The notes below the pieces were generated by a model. That model had not been told where the DNA came from, made no database searches, and worked only from the letters and a program-made list of their open reading frames with translations. This document shows positions 10,197-22,715 of a stretch of 64,000 nucleotides of DNA, piece after piece. The number at the start of each line of letters is the position of its first letter. Positions within the stretch are counted from its first letter, which is position 1. The stretch is from contig JACSYO010000093.1 of assembly GCA_016806645.1 (NCBI GenBank), positions 62,001-126,000 of the forward strand. Reading direction: 5' to 3'. A program made the position numbers and the translations under genes. The stretch is from Ophiodon elongatus (Eukaryota > Chordata > Actinopteri > Perciformes > Hexagrammidae).

Positions 10197-13100
10197 CTGT
10201 GAAATTAGGTGAATAAGAATCACTACACAGTGTCATCATTCTAATCATCATTATTACACCACAATATTGTCATCAAATTAACCGTTATAATGAAATGTCA
10301 TCACCATTGACAAAAACACTGTGATAGAGCCATTGTTCCCATTATCATCATAATCAATTCTATTCTATGTTCTGTGATGATTATCGTCATGAAAGTGAGT
10401 CCTCTGCCTCCTCATCGTTTGATTCCAGGTGTTTGATCGTGATGCAGCTCTACCACGTTTATTGATTACTTCAGGACGGATATCCTGTCTCTCTTGGATT
10501 TGTCGCTCACCAAAGGCCATATATTACACTTTTTTTTTCTCCTGGGGAATCCTGCTGTTTGGTTGTGTTGTTTGATGTAGTACTCTGGATCAGCAGCAGG
10601 GGGTAAAGTGGTGCTTTGAGCTGTATGCAGGTCTATTCATCTGTTCTGTCATTTTGGCTAACTATCAAGTCTCGCCCTCATTCACACACGCATGCAAACC
10701 TCACATTCATGTCCAGACACAGACACACACTCCGACAGACATTGATTTATTGCCTGGTCTTTACAAGACGGGCAGGGAGTATCGACTACAGACTCAGCTC
10801 AGAGACACCCACCACATCAACGGTATTGCTATGATAGCAAGAAAAAAAATATTGTTCTTATGGCCAGGGAATAAGGAAATGGAAGCAGGAAAGAATAGAA
10901 TATATAAAGGAAATATAGAGGCATACATATAGAAACATGAGGGAATAAGGGAGGACCGAGGAAAGAATACATGTACAGATCTATTTTTTGTGTTCTAACT
11001 TGCAAAGGTGAGTGGCACAGTTAAGATAACTTTTCAGCAATACATCAATACCTGCAGTAATATAAACTGCAAAGTGTGGAGTACAGACCTGATTATTTTC
11101 TATTGCACTTAGAAAGAGCTGTGTTCAAAATCCACATGCGTACAAAAAAATCACCAGGTGGAACTGGAAAAGTGATAAAATGAATAATTCTGGATGGTGT
11201 TGAAACAGCTCCAAAGTAAGTAATAAGTACTGAACTGCTGGAAAGCACTCTAATTGTCATTATTATTAGTCACAGTTTGATTGCCTTTGCTCTGTTGTAG
11301 CATTGCCTGTATGTATAAAACAGTAATGTATTTTTGTTTCTTGTGTTCTAACTCCCAAAACAGTACACTTTACAGATAAGTATATAATACATGTGTACAA
11401 CTAGGATGTATGTACAGTAGTATGGAACAGGGCAAAGCGTTTAGATTTCCTACCCATGATGTGAGTTGAGTGACAGAATCCTCCAAAATAGATACATTGA
11501 CGAAGCACTTCCACAAAGAACTGTAAAACTGTCAGTGCTCTTAAAACCATTCTCATCTGGTCTGACGCACATCTGAGCCTCATTTAAAGCACTTTTACAA
11601 GATGACTAAATCACTTGGGAAGTAAGGCCATGTTCAAACCAACAACAACCTTGAGTGAAAAAAAAGAAATGGAAATGTTTTTGTTCATAATGGGCCTGAT
11701 GCAGGAAGTGATGAAGAACAAATTTCCTCTCATTTGTGTTTGTATCCACAACATTTTCTTATTGTATTAGTACACACGATTTCTGTGATTCGCCAATGTT
11801 TTCTGGTTTTTGCTCTTCTCTTAGCGAAGAGGACATTTTACGAGTGGTCGAAAGCACTCTTACCAAGAGAAGAAAAAATATCTCATTTTTAAAGTCCATG
11901 AATTTTTTGTCCAACATAAGGAAACATATGTTTTAAATTTGAGGGTACTTAAAAAAATGCATGAATATCATATAATCAAATCTAGATTATTACATGTTAC
12001 ATGTTTTTAGAGTAATTGTAATTAATTTATTGTTACATTTGTGGGCTAAATAAATACTTTTGGTCCACTGATCCCAATAAAGACTATAAAACCATTGAAT
12101 GATATTAAATGCCTTTGAATGGTTTACATACATACATCTTCGATGCTTTGGACATTCATGCCTTTGATTTTCCAGTAACACCAGTTAGCCGTCACTGACT
12201 TTGCTTACATTTATTTAACAGTATCCTAATTTCACTACACCTGAAGTTCTTCTTTTTTTTGGTGGCATCTCTCCAATTTTTCGGCATGTGCCAGATTATT
12301 TGCACAGGACACAACACCTGCTGTTAAATAGAGTTTAGTGCGGGTTACCTATGTTAATAATAAACAATCGGCCGCACGCCTCCAATTTATGATAAGAGAA
12401 ATTTAAGAGAACGTTGCTGCATGAGTCCCAATGTCTCTGGCTTCATCACAATCAACATAAATAACAAATAGGTATAAATAATATAAAAACTGTAAAAACA
12501 CCAGTTATTTTGTGACTTTTCACAGTCCTACTGCTCACTTGGGATCGCCATGATGGAGAATCATTTCTGCTGCTGTGTGGCATTTTGTCATTTGGTTAGT
12601 CTTCAGTCATTAATCGATTATTTAAACTGGGCTTCCTGGATTGCATTGTATCATCTTGCAAGTACCTCAAGAAACACACCTACATCAGTGATATATACAT
12701 TGTTTGGATTTTTTTAACGTAAGGCTATTTTTGGTATGACACCCACTAAAAGGAAAGCTTTGAATAGTAATTGTAAGGGCAGGGGAACGTGCTAGAGAAA
12801 GAAAGAAGGGTAAACTCTGCTTGTGCATTGGTTATGGTGGGAGAAGTGCCAAACGTCTTGGGTAGACAACATTTTAAGACTTGGTTTGAAGAACAGAAGT
12901 ATCTTTGAAGGTATCCAAGGTAGGTCTGCCAGTGTGAGAATCATCTGCAGTCTAATCAATATTTGTTTTCCGGCTTCCTCTGAGGGACAAAAAGACTGAA
13001 CTCCAGCATGTACACTCTGAAGGCATGACAGCCCTGCATGAAGCAATAGACACAGATAAAAATCAAGCCTGGTATACACACACACACACACACACACAAA

Positions 13101-14825
13101 CACAAAAGACAACATGCATGCTTTCAGACAGATGTGATGGCATTATCTATACTTCAGTGAAACAACTGAGATTAAAAATGCTCATTTCTCAAACTTTCTC
13201 TCCACTTTGTCTCACTCACTCTTTCATCTGAATGTTAGCAAATGTGCCGCAAGCATCCCTATCCCTCTTTACGGTCATGCCCCCCCCCTCCCCCTCCCTC
13301 CACTCCATTCATTCATCCACCCATGAATCATGCATGTCTTCCCTGCTTTCTTCTCTCCGGACAGTTTGTCTCGCAGCGGGATGCCAGTCATCTTTATCTA
13401 ACCACCAATCCTCTCTCCTTCCTTCCAATCTCCAGATCTATTGACTTTCCCTGTGGTGATTGAGAGTACTAGCAGGCTATTAGTTTTTACCCGTCAGTCT
13501 GTTTAAGTATTTAAAGAGGTCAGAAGACTGTAGAGCAGGTTACTGTAAAGCAGCTTCAGCCTTGAAACTGAAAAATCCATATGCAAAACCACCACCCTCA
13601 GATGTTTGCAGCAGAGGAATAATAATCTGATATACCAGATTTAGAGAAAAGCAAATTTTCTACGCTTGTGAAAGTGTGATTTTGAATACGACTCATTGTT
13701 GCATGCTCTCCCTTATTCTCTCATCTTTCCTGTCACTCTCACTGTGTATGATCTAATGCAGCAGGAATATCTAAGAATGATCTTAAAAACTGTAATAAAA
13801 TATTAAAGCACATACTTTTCTGCCAGAGACCCTGCCCGAGTCTCTTGTGGCATCTAGGCTCATTAAAACATATTGCTACTTCTCAGATAGAGGCTGAGAG
13901 CTCTGCGACCCATTTTGGGTCCTAAAAGGCATTTTAATAATACGAGTCGCTTGAGTTGTTTACAGTGATATGAAATTCTCCTGAGTTTGGTAAAAAAATA
14001 AAGGGAAACAAAGAGATGTATCAATTCACAGAGAGATAGAGGTAGATGTCGAGGGAGAGAGACAGAGAAGAATCTTACCAGTTCATCTTCTTACTTGATG
14101 GATTGAATATTATCTTCATTCAAATCAAACAACACAAACACAAGCACACAAATCTACACGAGCATTGTAAGCACCTTCATACTGGTTAAAACGGAATTAA
14201 GCTGGTAGCTGTCAAGGCTACTTTTTTGTCCAAGTCAAAATATTTTTTTTTTTTCACATTCATATAAAGGTATTTTAAGCAATAACTGGTTACACAAGAG
14301 GGGACAAGTAAAAGGGACTTCATGGAATATAAAGCAATACATGCAACTCTGGACCCTGAGTCTGAAATAAAGTTTGATTGATTGATTGATTGAAACTGAA
14401 GCCTTTACAGTTTGTAAATGTAGAATATGTGCAGCATAGCTCTGACTTTTACGCTCCCAGAAAAGAAACATCAAGCTCAGCAGAGCAGGGAGTGTGTGGA
14501 CACCGACTCTACGGGTGGATGGTGGGGTGGAGGTGGAGCTTTTGAAATACTATATGAACAGCAGTAGTGACGACCCGGGCGCCAAGCAGGCACGCAGCAG
14601 TGAGCAGAGCACTGACAGCGGAAGTACACAACCATGATTAAAATACTTTGTTGGATATATGTTGTAGTGAGAGGAGTGTCCCGTGTGAATGAAGCGGTGA
14701 CTCAAGTTGGGCCGCCTGAACTGGGACGTAGACTTGGCTTCATTAATTACATTATACTGTTTCGTGTTCCTATATTTTATCAACCCCGTTATCTGTTGTA
14801 TATGAATGTGCCTGTATGTCTGTAC
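10197..14825 (-). other. pcdh15 intron, 4.6 kb
   Basis: Intron inside EC11. It contains a short CA tract (13076-13098), a C-rich run near 13278, a pyrimidine-rich patch at 13250-13440 and a TTGA repeat at 14380-14393. No further exon or recognisable gene. Confidence 0.65.
13076..13098. repeat. Short (CA)n tract
   Basis: About 11 CA units. Confidence 0.9.
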
Positions 14826-14953
14826 CTGTATTTGCAAGATGGAGGTGAACGTTTTAGCGTCTTCTGCGACCCCTCCGATGTAAAGAGATCTGGTGAAAAC
14901 CGGCGGGTGGTCGTTCTCATCCTGGATGTCGATTACCACCTTAGCTGTGTTGG
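14826..14953 (-). CDS. pcdh15: pcdh15 exon: end of EC10, DENDH linker, start of EC11
   Basis: Encodes NTAKVVIDIQDENDHPPVF, then YIGGVAEDAKTFTSILQIQ. QDENDHPPVF is a canonical calcium linker leading into EC11, and VAED provides the first acidic ligand of that repeat. Acceptor TGTGTCCTAG|CC, with a GT run just before it; donor CAG|GTACAG; 128 nt, ending in phase 0. CG content is clearly higher than in the surrounding intron. Confidence 0.95.
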
Positions 14954-17200
14954 CTAGGACACACACACGCACAAAGAGTTTACACAATGTAACACACTTT
15001 TGAATTTGGCATTACATAAAGAAGATAAAAGAATCTTCTGAAGAGCACATTTAGTATTTGGGACAAAAAGTAAACAATAGATTGCAAGAGATGAATTGAC
15101 AAAGCAGTGCATTCTTTCTTCGGCTTTGACATCATGGTTACTACACTCTAAATATGGACTCAGTATGTATCAAGTCTGGGATATGTGTCAAAGAGAAAGC
15201 AAAGGTCCATTCTTTTCAAGGTATAATAGAATATGTTTTGACCAACTGCCAGTTTTAGGCTTTCTGTTCTGAACCTGTGCCACATTGGCAAGAAAAGCCA
15301 CATCAGTCATTTAGACCTGCAGATGTTGACAAGCCATCTTCAGGAAGGCCAAGTCACAGCTTCTGTTTTGCCTGCAGATGTCACACGTATTACAATAGCG
15401 GCAGCTTTTCATTTCTCTGCTTGTAGGTGATAATATAGACGTGTCTCATTAACATGTTTACGTTGGTGCTGCTGTTGCTGCTCTTGTCTATAGTTGGTAT
15501 AGGTTGGCAAATGTAAAACTGGTCTGACAATGATTGAGCGTCCTCTCCCAGTAGAATATCTGCAGCCAAAGTTACAACCTATTTCTATGAAGATGAGCAG
15601 GGGAAGAGTAAACACTGAAAACCTGGTTTCAAATATCAAGCATTAATCACAATAAATCACAATAAAAAACAATGTCTATGCCAAGGATCAAAATCAAGTT
15701 TTGCATCAATTACACTGTAAGAGGTATTTTTAAATACACACACAAACTGCATTTAAATGACCAAAAACAGATTAAACCTTACTGTAATTCACCCCAGTAA
15801 ACATTCAATGCAGGACAACACATTGTGCCAATGAGCCTCTGTTATTCAATTCTAGTGGTTGCAACTTGGAACGATCTACATTCAGTCTTATCTGGCCAAA
15901 AACAGGGAGTTGTGAATGCCACCCACGTAAAACTGCAATACAATACATCAACCAAACTCAGTAAAATGGTGAATCATGAGTCTGAAGCAAAGAACAAATC
16001 CCAGAATTGTGAACTGTTCAAGAAAAAAAGAAAAGGAAAAGAAACACATAAAAAACTTAAGCACGTAAAAAGAAAAAGTAGACAAACAGGCAGATGCAAA
16101 CATTAATCTTCTTATCTAGAAGAGACATCAAGACACCAAACCAGAATGTCTACTTACGATTCCAGCCTTCACTTTAATTAGAAAACCCGATTAACACATT
16201 GTTAAAATCGTATTGATTTTAGCCTGATTAAAATGCGTGCTAAAAATAATTGAAAGAGATTTTCTAATGACTACAATGATTTGCCAAATAGTTGGATGAA
16301 ATGACAATTGCATGTGTTAAACACTATAATTAAAGAGAAGTAGAGAGAACTACCAGCAGAAAAAGGCAGAGAGAAGATACAGGAAATAAGAATGAAGCAA
16401 AACTTGTTTTGTTTGGTCTCTCCTCCCAAAGCAAATAAAGCAGAAAATGCAACTATTGGATGGATTGAAATGAGGAAAGATAAAATATAAAATAGTATGA
16501 AGGGCTGAAATAATTTTAGGTTGTGGTTAAATTACAGCAGGTGTATGACCTGCACAGATCCTTCTGTGCCAATGTTTGGGTATCTGGGGAAAAGTTGTGG
16601 CTTTACAGAGGAAATCTACTCATCCAAAATGCACCCGAGCCTCATTTGTTCACTTTCATCGGCGCAAACATATTTGATATCTGAGAGATTAATTCTGAAC
16701 AGTTACATAATTGATTATCGGCAAGACCTGTGAGACACAAATTTAAAAGAAGGGACAAAGGCAAGCATTTTAACACGGCAACAGTGAAGACAACAAGCTG
16801 GTATAGCCTGCAGGTTTGATAGACACCTGAGAGCCAGGAAAAGGCTTATTGAAAGGTAACAACAGCAGCAGAGGCCCAATATAACATGTCTTCCAAGACA
16901 TAACTGTAAAGACAAAGTGAAGCGTTGAGGAGTACTTGTACAAGCAAAAAGTACAGAGAGCGTAAGAGAGAATGAGAGCGTGATGGACGGAGTGCAAGAG
17001 AGAAAGCTAAAGCCTGTGGCAAGTTGATCTTGACAATGTCACGCAGTGGTTCACACACTGTTCTTTTTTAATCCTTTAGTGTGCGTGTGTGTATAATTAC
17101 AGAGGAAAAAAGTCTGTGAAATCTGCGGTGATGCAATCCTATGTGAAAAGTTAGTCCTGTAATCTTAGAGGGGAGTTCATAAACATAACCACGCACTTAC
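14954..17200 (-). other. pcdh15 intron, 2.2 kb
   Basis: Intron between the second EC10 exon and the EC10-EC11 linker exon. It is AT-rich, with no repeat or exon that I can name. Confidence 0.65.
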
Positions 17201-17341
17201 TCTTGGAGGGAACTCGGAGGTTCGAGGACCCCGCTCTCATGGAGTCTGCTTCTACCTTCAGAACATAGGAGGAGTTGGCCTCGTAATCCAGGGGCTTGGC
17301 TGTGGAAATCACTCCCGTTGATTCATTTAATGCGAACACAC
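17201..17341 (-). CDS. pcdh15: pcdh15 exon: second half of EC10
   Basis: Encodes VFALNESTGVISTAKPLDYE, then SSYVLKVEADSMRAG and NLRVPSK plus one base. The NESTGVI turn, the LDYE motif and the SYVLKVEADS strand are those of a cadherin repeat. I recall mammalian PCDH15 with an ADS-NLRVPSK stretch at the same place. Acceptor CTCTCCAG|GT, donor AAGA|GTAAGT, 141 nt. The split codon is completed as ACC (Thr). Confidence 0.95.
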
Positions 17342-18062
17342 CTGGAGAGACAAGAGAGAGAAAGAATGACAGCAAGAGTCGGATGAAAGAAACAGAGAGC
17401 AAAATAAAGGAGATAGAGGTCAAAAAGGGAGACAGAGGCTTTTTTTTTTACTCTCTTGTATAAAGCAGTTGAATAGTCAGTGGAGAGTTTAATAGCGTAT
17501 AGTTTTACAGAGTAAAAAAGGAGGTGATCAAACAGGAGGTATTTTTAACTTTGTTTTCAATAAGAAGCTTCAGCAAATAATAAACAACTTAACCTGAAAC
17601 CTTTTAGTCCCCGGCTGCATTAAGACCCAATCAGACAGAGCAGAGTCAGAGCTGTGGCACTAAATAGCTGTTAGCTAAAATCCTTGTTACCCTTTGTTGT
17701 TAGAGGAGCAATACAGATAAGACAGGTGATTCTGTGCTTGCCTAGCAACAACAAAAAACAAGACCTAGCAAGGTGCTCTTTTTTTAAGTAGGCTTTCACA
17801 AAAAATGCAGCGTGTTTCGCCTCACGTTTTGCAGGTTGCAGTTCAAGAGTTTCGTAATCGGATAAAACAAATAGCTAAAGCTGTAAAGTTATGGCTCGAA
17901 AAACATTAATTCTATCCATAAACTTATACCAACACATGATCCTCACCAGTACACAACTTAATTGAATAAGTGAACCAACCACTTTATTGGCGCCACACAC
18001 AGGAAGTGAATCCAGCCAACTCCACAACTGAGACCCACATGAGGCACTCTAAGTATACTCAC
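17342..18062 (-). other. pcdh15 intron, 721 bp
   Basis: Intron separating the two EC10 exons. A purine-rich patch lies at 17345-17440 on the plus strand, which is a pyrimidine tract for the downstream acceptor on the gene strand. Nothing else seen. Confidence 0.7.
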
Positions 18063-18172
18063 CTCCCTGGTTGCCTGCGATGATGGAGTAGACGATAGTT
18101 TGATTGACAGCAGCCGCCATGATGGTTCCCACCGGGGTTCCAACAGCAGCCTCCTCGCTCACTTGTGGAAAC
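18063..18172 (-). CDS. pcdh15: pcdh15 exon: first half of EC10
   Basis: Encodes FPQVSEEAAVGTPVGTIMAA, then AVNQTIVYSIIAGNQG plus one base. AAAVNQTIVYS lies where DxD is normally found; the missing acidic pair fits EC10 following a calcium-free linker. Acceptor TCCCACAG|G, donor GGAG|GTGAGT, 110 nt. The first base completes an Arg codon across the 15.8-kb intron, and the last base begins a Gly codon completed by the next exon. Confidence 0.93.
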
Positions 18173-19838
18173 CTGTGGGAATGGATCAGTCAATCAATAT
18201 CAACTGATATGAAAATGAATTATGTATATGTAGACTGTGGGCCCACTTTCTCTCAAGGATCAACTGCAATTCGGAAAGTTATATACAACTGAGAGTTATA
18301 TCTGCCAAATGCATCTACATTTTGTACTCTCTGTACCTTGACTTTACTCCATAAGATAATGAATGTAAACACTATCTTTTGGAGCTACTTAGGCCGTGAC
18401 TACACCGGTCTTTTCAATGCGACGCTTGTATGATCGGATGCGCCAGAACTCATCTTTGTCCGCATGTGTGTCCACACTTGACACTTAATGATCGGATGTA
18501 TTTAGTGGTCAAAGAAATGGCAGTAAAACTGTAGATATATTTCAACTCCTATAAATTCTTCACAATTTAAATCCCCCATTATTTTTGCTGCTTATTCTTT
18601 CCTCCCTGCAGTACTAGTAGACTTGTTTTTAGTGAAGAATAGCTGCTAACAAAGCTGCGCTAATTTGTTACTGAACACATTTTACGTAACATTTTTCACA
18701 ATAACTTCCCTGTTATATTTTTATTTACAAGCTTTCATTTTGAAAGCAACGCAATCTGGAAATGTTGGGTTTCATCAGCAGTAACTAAACAGGACTCAGA
18801 CAGCAGGTCTCAGCTGTGCTTCAGCGCCAGTTCTCCTCCTTTTTTCCCTGTGTTTTCCTCGGGAGAGGAACTCCCGTGTGAGGGGAAGATGATGCGAGAC
18901 CTACGTTTGATAAATTGTCCAGATTGTGCCCACATGCTGACCACATCTGTCTCGAACTCAATGCGAGCCTGGCCACCTCGGCATGTGGTCTGGCTGATCG
19001 GATCCCAATGCGAGCCAGGACCGATCTCTGAGCGTGCAGACTTGACAGGTAATGCATCCTTTCCATTGGCTGGCTGAAAGGTACTAAATTATTTCATAAA
19101 TAGAGCATTTGCTTTGGAAAAAAGGCTAAATAATTGTTCTGGTTGCAGCAACTGTCAATTTGTCAATTCTTCAATGCCAGAAAATGGTGAATATAGCCCA
19201 TCGTCATTTCAAACAGCATTTAAAATTGAGATAAAATATTCGGTTTACTGAGAAAGCAGAAAAGCTTGACATTTGTGGAGCAGAAACCAGAGGAAAGCAT
19301 TGTTGATTAGAATAATAGTCACTGGTTAATTTTCTGTTGATCTACTAGTGGATTATTAATCAACTTCAAGCCTTGGTACTAATATAAACCACACATGACT
19401 TACGCTATTGTACTAAAACATACACAGTCCCCTGCATTGTCCTTTAAGGTTTTTATGGTGTACATTGTGTTTCAATAAATCTTGGTCTGATCCAGTACAT
19501 TTGTAAACAGGGTGTCTGACAGGCCCTATTAGTGGCCCGAGCCAGGCAGTGAAATTACAACATCAAAGGCTTTCAGAGAGAACCCAGGCGCGGTCTTGTT
19601 TTTGTTCACCTGCCCCTCATTGCATGTGGTGGGCAGTTTTTCCTGCTTACAACCCTGACAGATTTTCTCAGAATCTGGCAACTCTCAAATTTCCAGCAGA
19701 TTTTGTTCCATTAAATAAACCCAGTCCAGTCATTAGGCCAACCGTCACAGCTGGCTAAACATTATAACATGGGCTACCAACTGGCTAAGCTATCAAGTAA
19801 TCACTGCGTGATAAATGGGACTGACTGTGGAGCTACAG

Positions 19839-19880
19839 GGAGAGAGAGAGCGAGAGCGAGAGAGACAGAGAGAGAGAGAG
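19839..19880. repeat. GA-rich microsatellite
   Basis: Interrupted GA repeat. Confidence 0.9.
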
Positions 19881-21070
19881 TATTTGTGTAGATGTTAACT
19901 TCCTGAAGGCCCTTTTCACAGCAGACACTTGGACATGTCATTGCAGGAAAAGCACAGGTGTTACTTAAAAAATGAACGACGGCTCTGTTTCAGTCAGCTG
20001 TGACAGTGAGCCAGCATGCACAAACAATACCAGATCCCTGAAGTAACACTTCCAGTTGCCCTGTACCAAAGTCAACATTTTTTAGTTGAATAGACTTTTG
20101 TTTAGATGCTTGAAATAGGGTCCGTGGTTAACGTTTTGTTCTACAATATGAAATGCGTCAGTAGATATCATGAATTTTGAAGCTTTTCCGTGTCTTAAAA
20201 AGGGTTGTTGCTAACAAGTGAGACAACAAAATGTCATCAAGCCAACAAGAAAGCCTTCGCATCCTCGTTGTGTATACTCTTGGCCATGTGACTGTGGTCT
20301 AGTTTGTTTATAGCCTTACGTTAGCTTTTTAATCCTGGCGATGGCATTCACACTTCAAAAATCATAAAGGGGGTGTTCAGTATTAAAGATTATCTTGCCA
20401 TACAAAATATGTAAGTATCGTAAACTTGTTTTTGCCACGGAGCTTATGTTCTGCAATAGTCCAAAATCCAATGGAAAAGTGCCATCGGCTTTTTGTCAAG
20501 GGACAAGTGGGATGCTAACATCAGTGGTTGGCCCACAAAATACATCATCAATGCAGCACTCTGTAGGATTCAAGAGCAGAAGCTTTATGAACTCACCCAA
20601 CATGTAAATGAGTTCCTACGGACATTCACACCGTACACTCAGAACGTGTCAGCTGTCATGTACTTTAGCTGTGGCAGCAGCAACACCATCCGTCAATAAA
20701 TCTGGCCGCGTTCTGTAGTAATACCATCAAATAATGTTACTCCTCTCCTCTCGAAATATTATTTTCTCTCTACCTCTCTTACCTCTCATTTTCCTCTTTT
20801 GCTCTAATCCTCCGACTTGTTTCCTACTAAAAGAAAAATGTCCCTCTTAAACCCACTACATTCATGTCCACCTACATCTCTCCTTCTACATCCATATCTC
20901 CTCTTTCCTCCCCCTCCCCCTCGCCCACCCTCACCCCCTCCCTTTCTTAGTCTGCTGCTTCCAGCCAAAATCCCAGCAGACCTCAGCCACAATTGTTATC
21001 CATTCCTCCATCCTTCCCTGACCACATTGGCTATTTGACAGAGGTGAAGGAGCAATATTGAGATGGTGCC

Positions 21071-21109
21071 CACACACCCACACGCACACACACACACACA
21101 CACACACAC
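21071..21109. repeat. (CA)n microsatellite
   Basis: About 19 CA units with two interruptions. Confidence 0.92.
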
Positions 21110-21265
21110 CCACAAACTGATACACCTCCCTACTATACAATACAATGATACCAACGCACGCAACAACTGGATGGGTCAAAAACGCATTTACAGGCATAAA
21201 GATGCACATAAGCCTCCATTCACATGTATAGTGCATTGCATAGTACAGATAAACAGACAAACCTG

Positions 21266-21283
21266 CACACACACACACACACA

Positions 21284-21368
<85 letters not shown>
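21266..21368. repeat. Long (CA)n microsatellite
   Basis: About 51 units with one TA interruption; the longest CA tract in the window. Confidence 0.98.
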
Positions 21369-21370
<2 letters not shown>

Positions 21371-22508
21371 CTCATTATCAAGCCCTTATCTCCCCTACTG
21401 TGCTCTCTAATCATTGCTGTCCTAACTACAGCAAGCTGGGCTGATGCTGATAACAGAAACACACACACGTGCGCACAAACGTGTACTGCTTTACTTGTGG
21501 GGACATTGTATTGGCTTTCATTCATTCCCTGGAGCCTTACTCAAACTGTAATGTAATAATTCAAACAAGAACCCTGAAACAAACACTGTGGTCTTAACCC
21601 TGAAGTGAAAGATTTAACTTGTGGTGAATTCTTGAGACAGTGTGAAGACATTTTTGTCTACACATCGTGATGGACAGATAGCACGCACGCGCACACACAC
21701 ACACACACTAGAAGCACGTAATCAGACTGAATGTAGGCTAAAGGACATAAACCTTAACAGAGCTGTGAAAGTGTTCAGTGTTTCAGCAGTGTGAAGGAGA
21801 GACAGAATTATGAGGATAGTGATAGATGTTGGCAATGATACCCTCCCCTCTGTGTGTCTTTCTCTTATAGCCACTGCCATTTGTTCATCTCACTCATTGT
21901 TCTCCTGCTTTTTAGCTTGTCTCTTTCAGATATGTATGATACATCTTCTTCCATTCTTGTCACTATTCTTTCCCTCCTTCCCTGCTCCTTTTTCATTTCT
22001 CCCTCTATCTACTGAAATTCTGGTTCTGCCATTTCTTTTAAACTCTTTGTTCGTGTGCCTTTGTCCACACCAAATTACGATGCCCTCTGTGCCAAGCAGT
22101 GCTTTGGTTCTGTCGGGTTCTGGCAATGCATTCTCACAAGAGGTATTTTTTTCCACATGACAGTCATGTTTGATCTACTGTATGACGTACTGTATTTGGC
22201 ATGGGAAGCGATGCCTGGAAGACTGCAAGGCAAACTCAAGTAGGTCAGGTCTTATTAGCCAACATTGTTGTCTTTATTTAAGCCGGGTATATGCTGTATA
22301 ATTTTACCACATATTTTAGTCACCAATATGTGCAACTTCTATGTTCACACTTAACAGTTTGATTTGGCACAATGTTGCACACTGAACGTAAACATGAAAG
22401 CCATGATGGGCTTTTTTCATTGACAATTGACGGATTACTTTAGTTACTAAATTTAGTTACTGCAATTCTACTACAACTGTACTTGTAATGGAAAGCAAGA
22501 ACAAACAG

Positions 22509-22715
22509 AATTGCCACCTCGCAGTATACGCCTGTGCCAACCAGTAAAGTTGCAGTTTACATCCATGTCCAAATTGTTAAAACTTCATACATTTTTCCAT
22601 TTAGACATTTGTGTGAACTTGTCATAATTAGCATGTCAATTCTTGAGTCATGAGTCAAAAAACGTGTTTTATGAGGTCACAGTGACCTTGATCTTTGACT
22701 TCCAAAGTCTATAAT
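22509..22715 (+). repeat. Dispersed teleost repeat, copy 1
   Basis: Begins AATTGCCACCTCGCAGTA, continues AAGTTGCAGTTTACATCC, then AGACATTTGTGTGAACTTGT and GGTCACAGTGACCTTGATC. I recognise the family as abundant in percomorph fish. A second copy in the same orientation lies at 33630-33919. Confidence 0.7.

Noticed and set aside
14634..14957. 107-codon plus-strand open frame
   Set aside because: Antisense shadow of the pcdh15 exon at 14826-14953.
18385..19050. GC-richer block with repeated TGATCGGAT words, possibly a transposon
   Set aside because: I could not find matching inverted ends or a known family core, so it is not listed as an element.
20931..21556. Overlapping frames of repeated Cys-Val and His-Thr
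   Set aside because: Translations of the CA/GT microsatellite at 21266-21368. The same holds for similar frames at 2049, 8581, 9203, 28355 and 28784.
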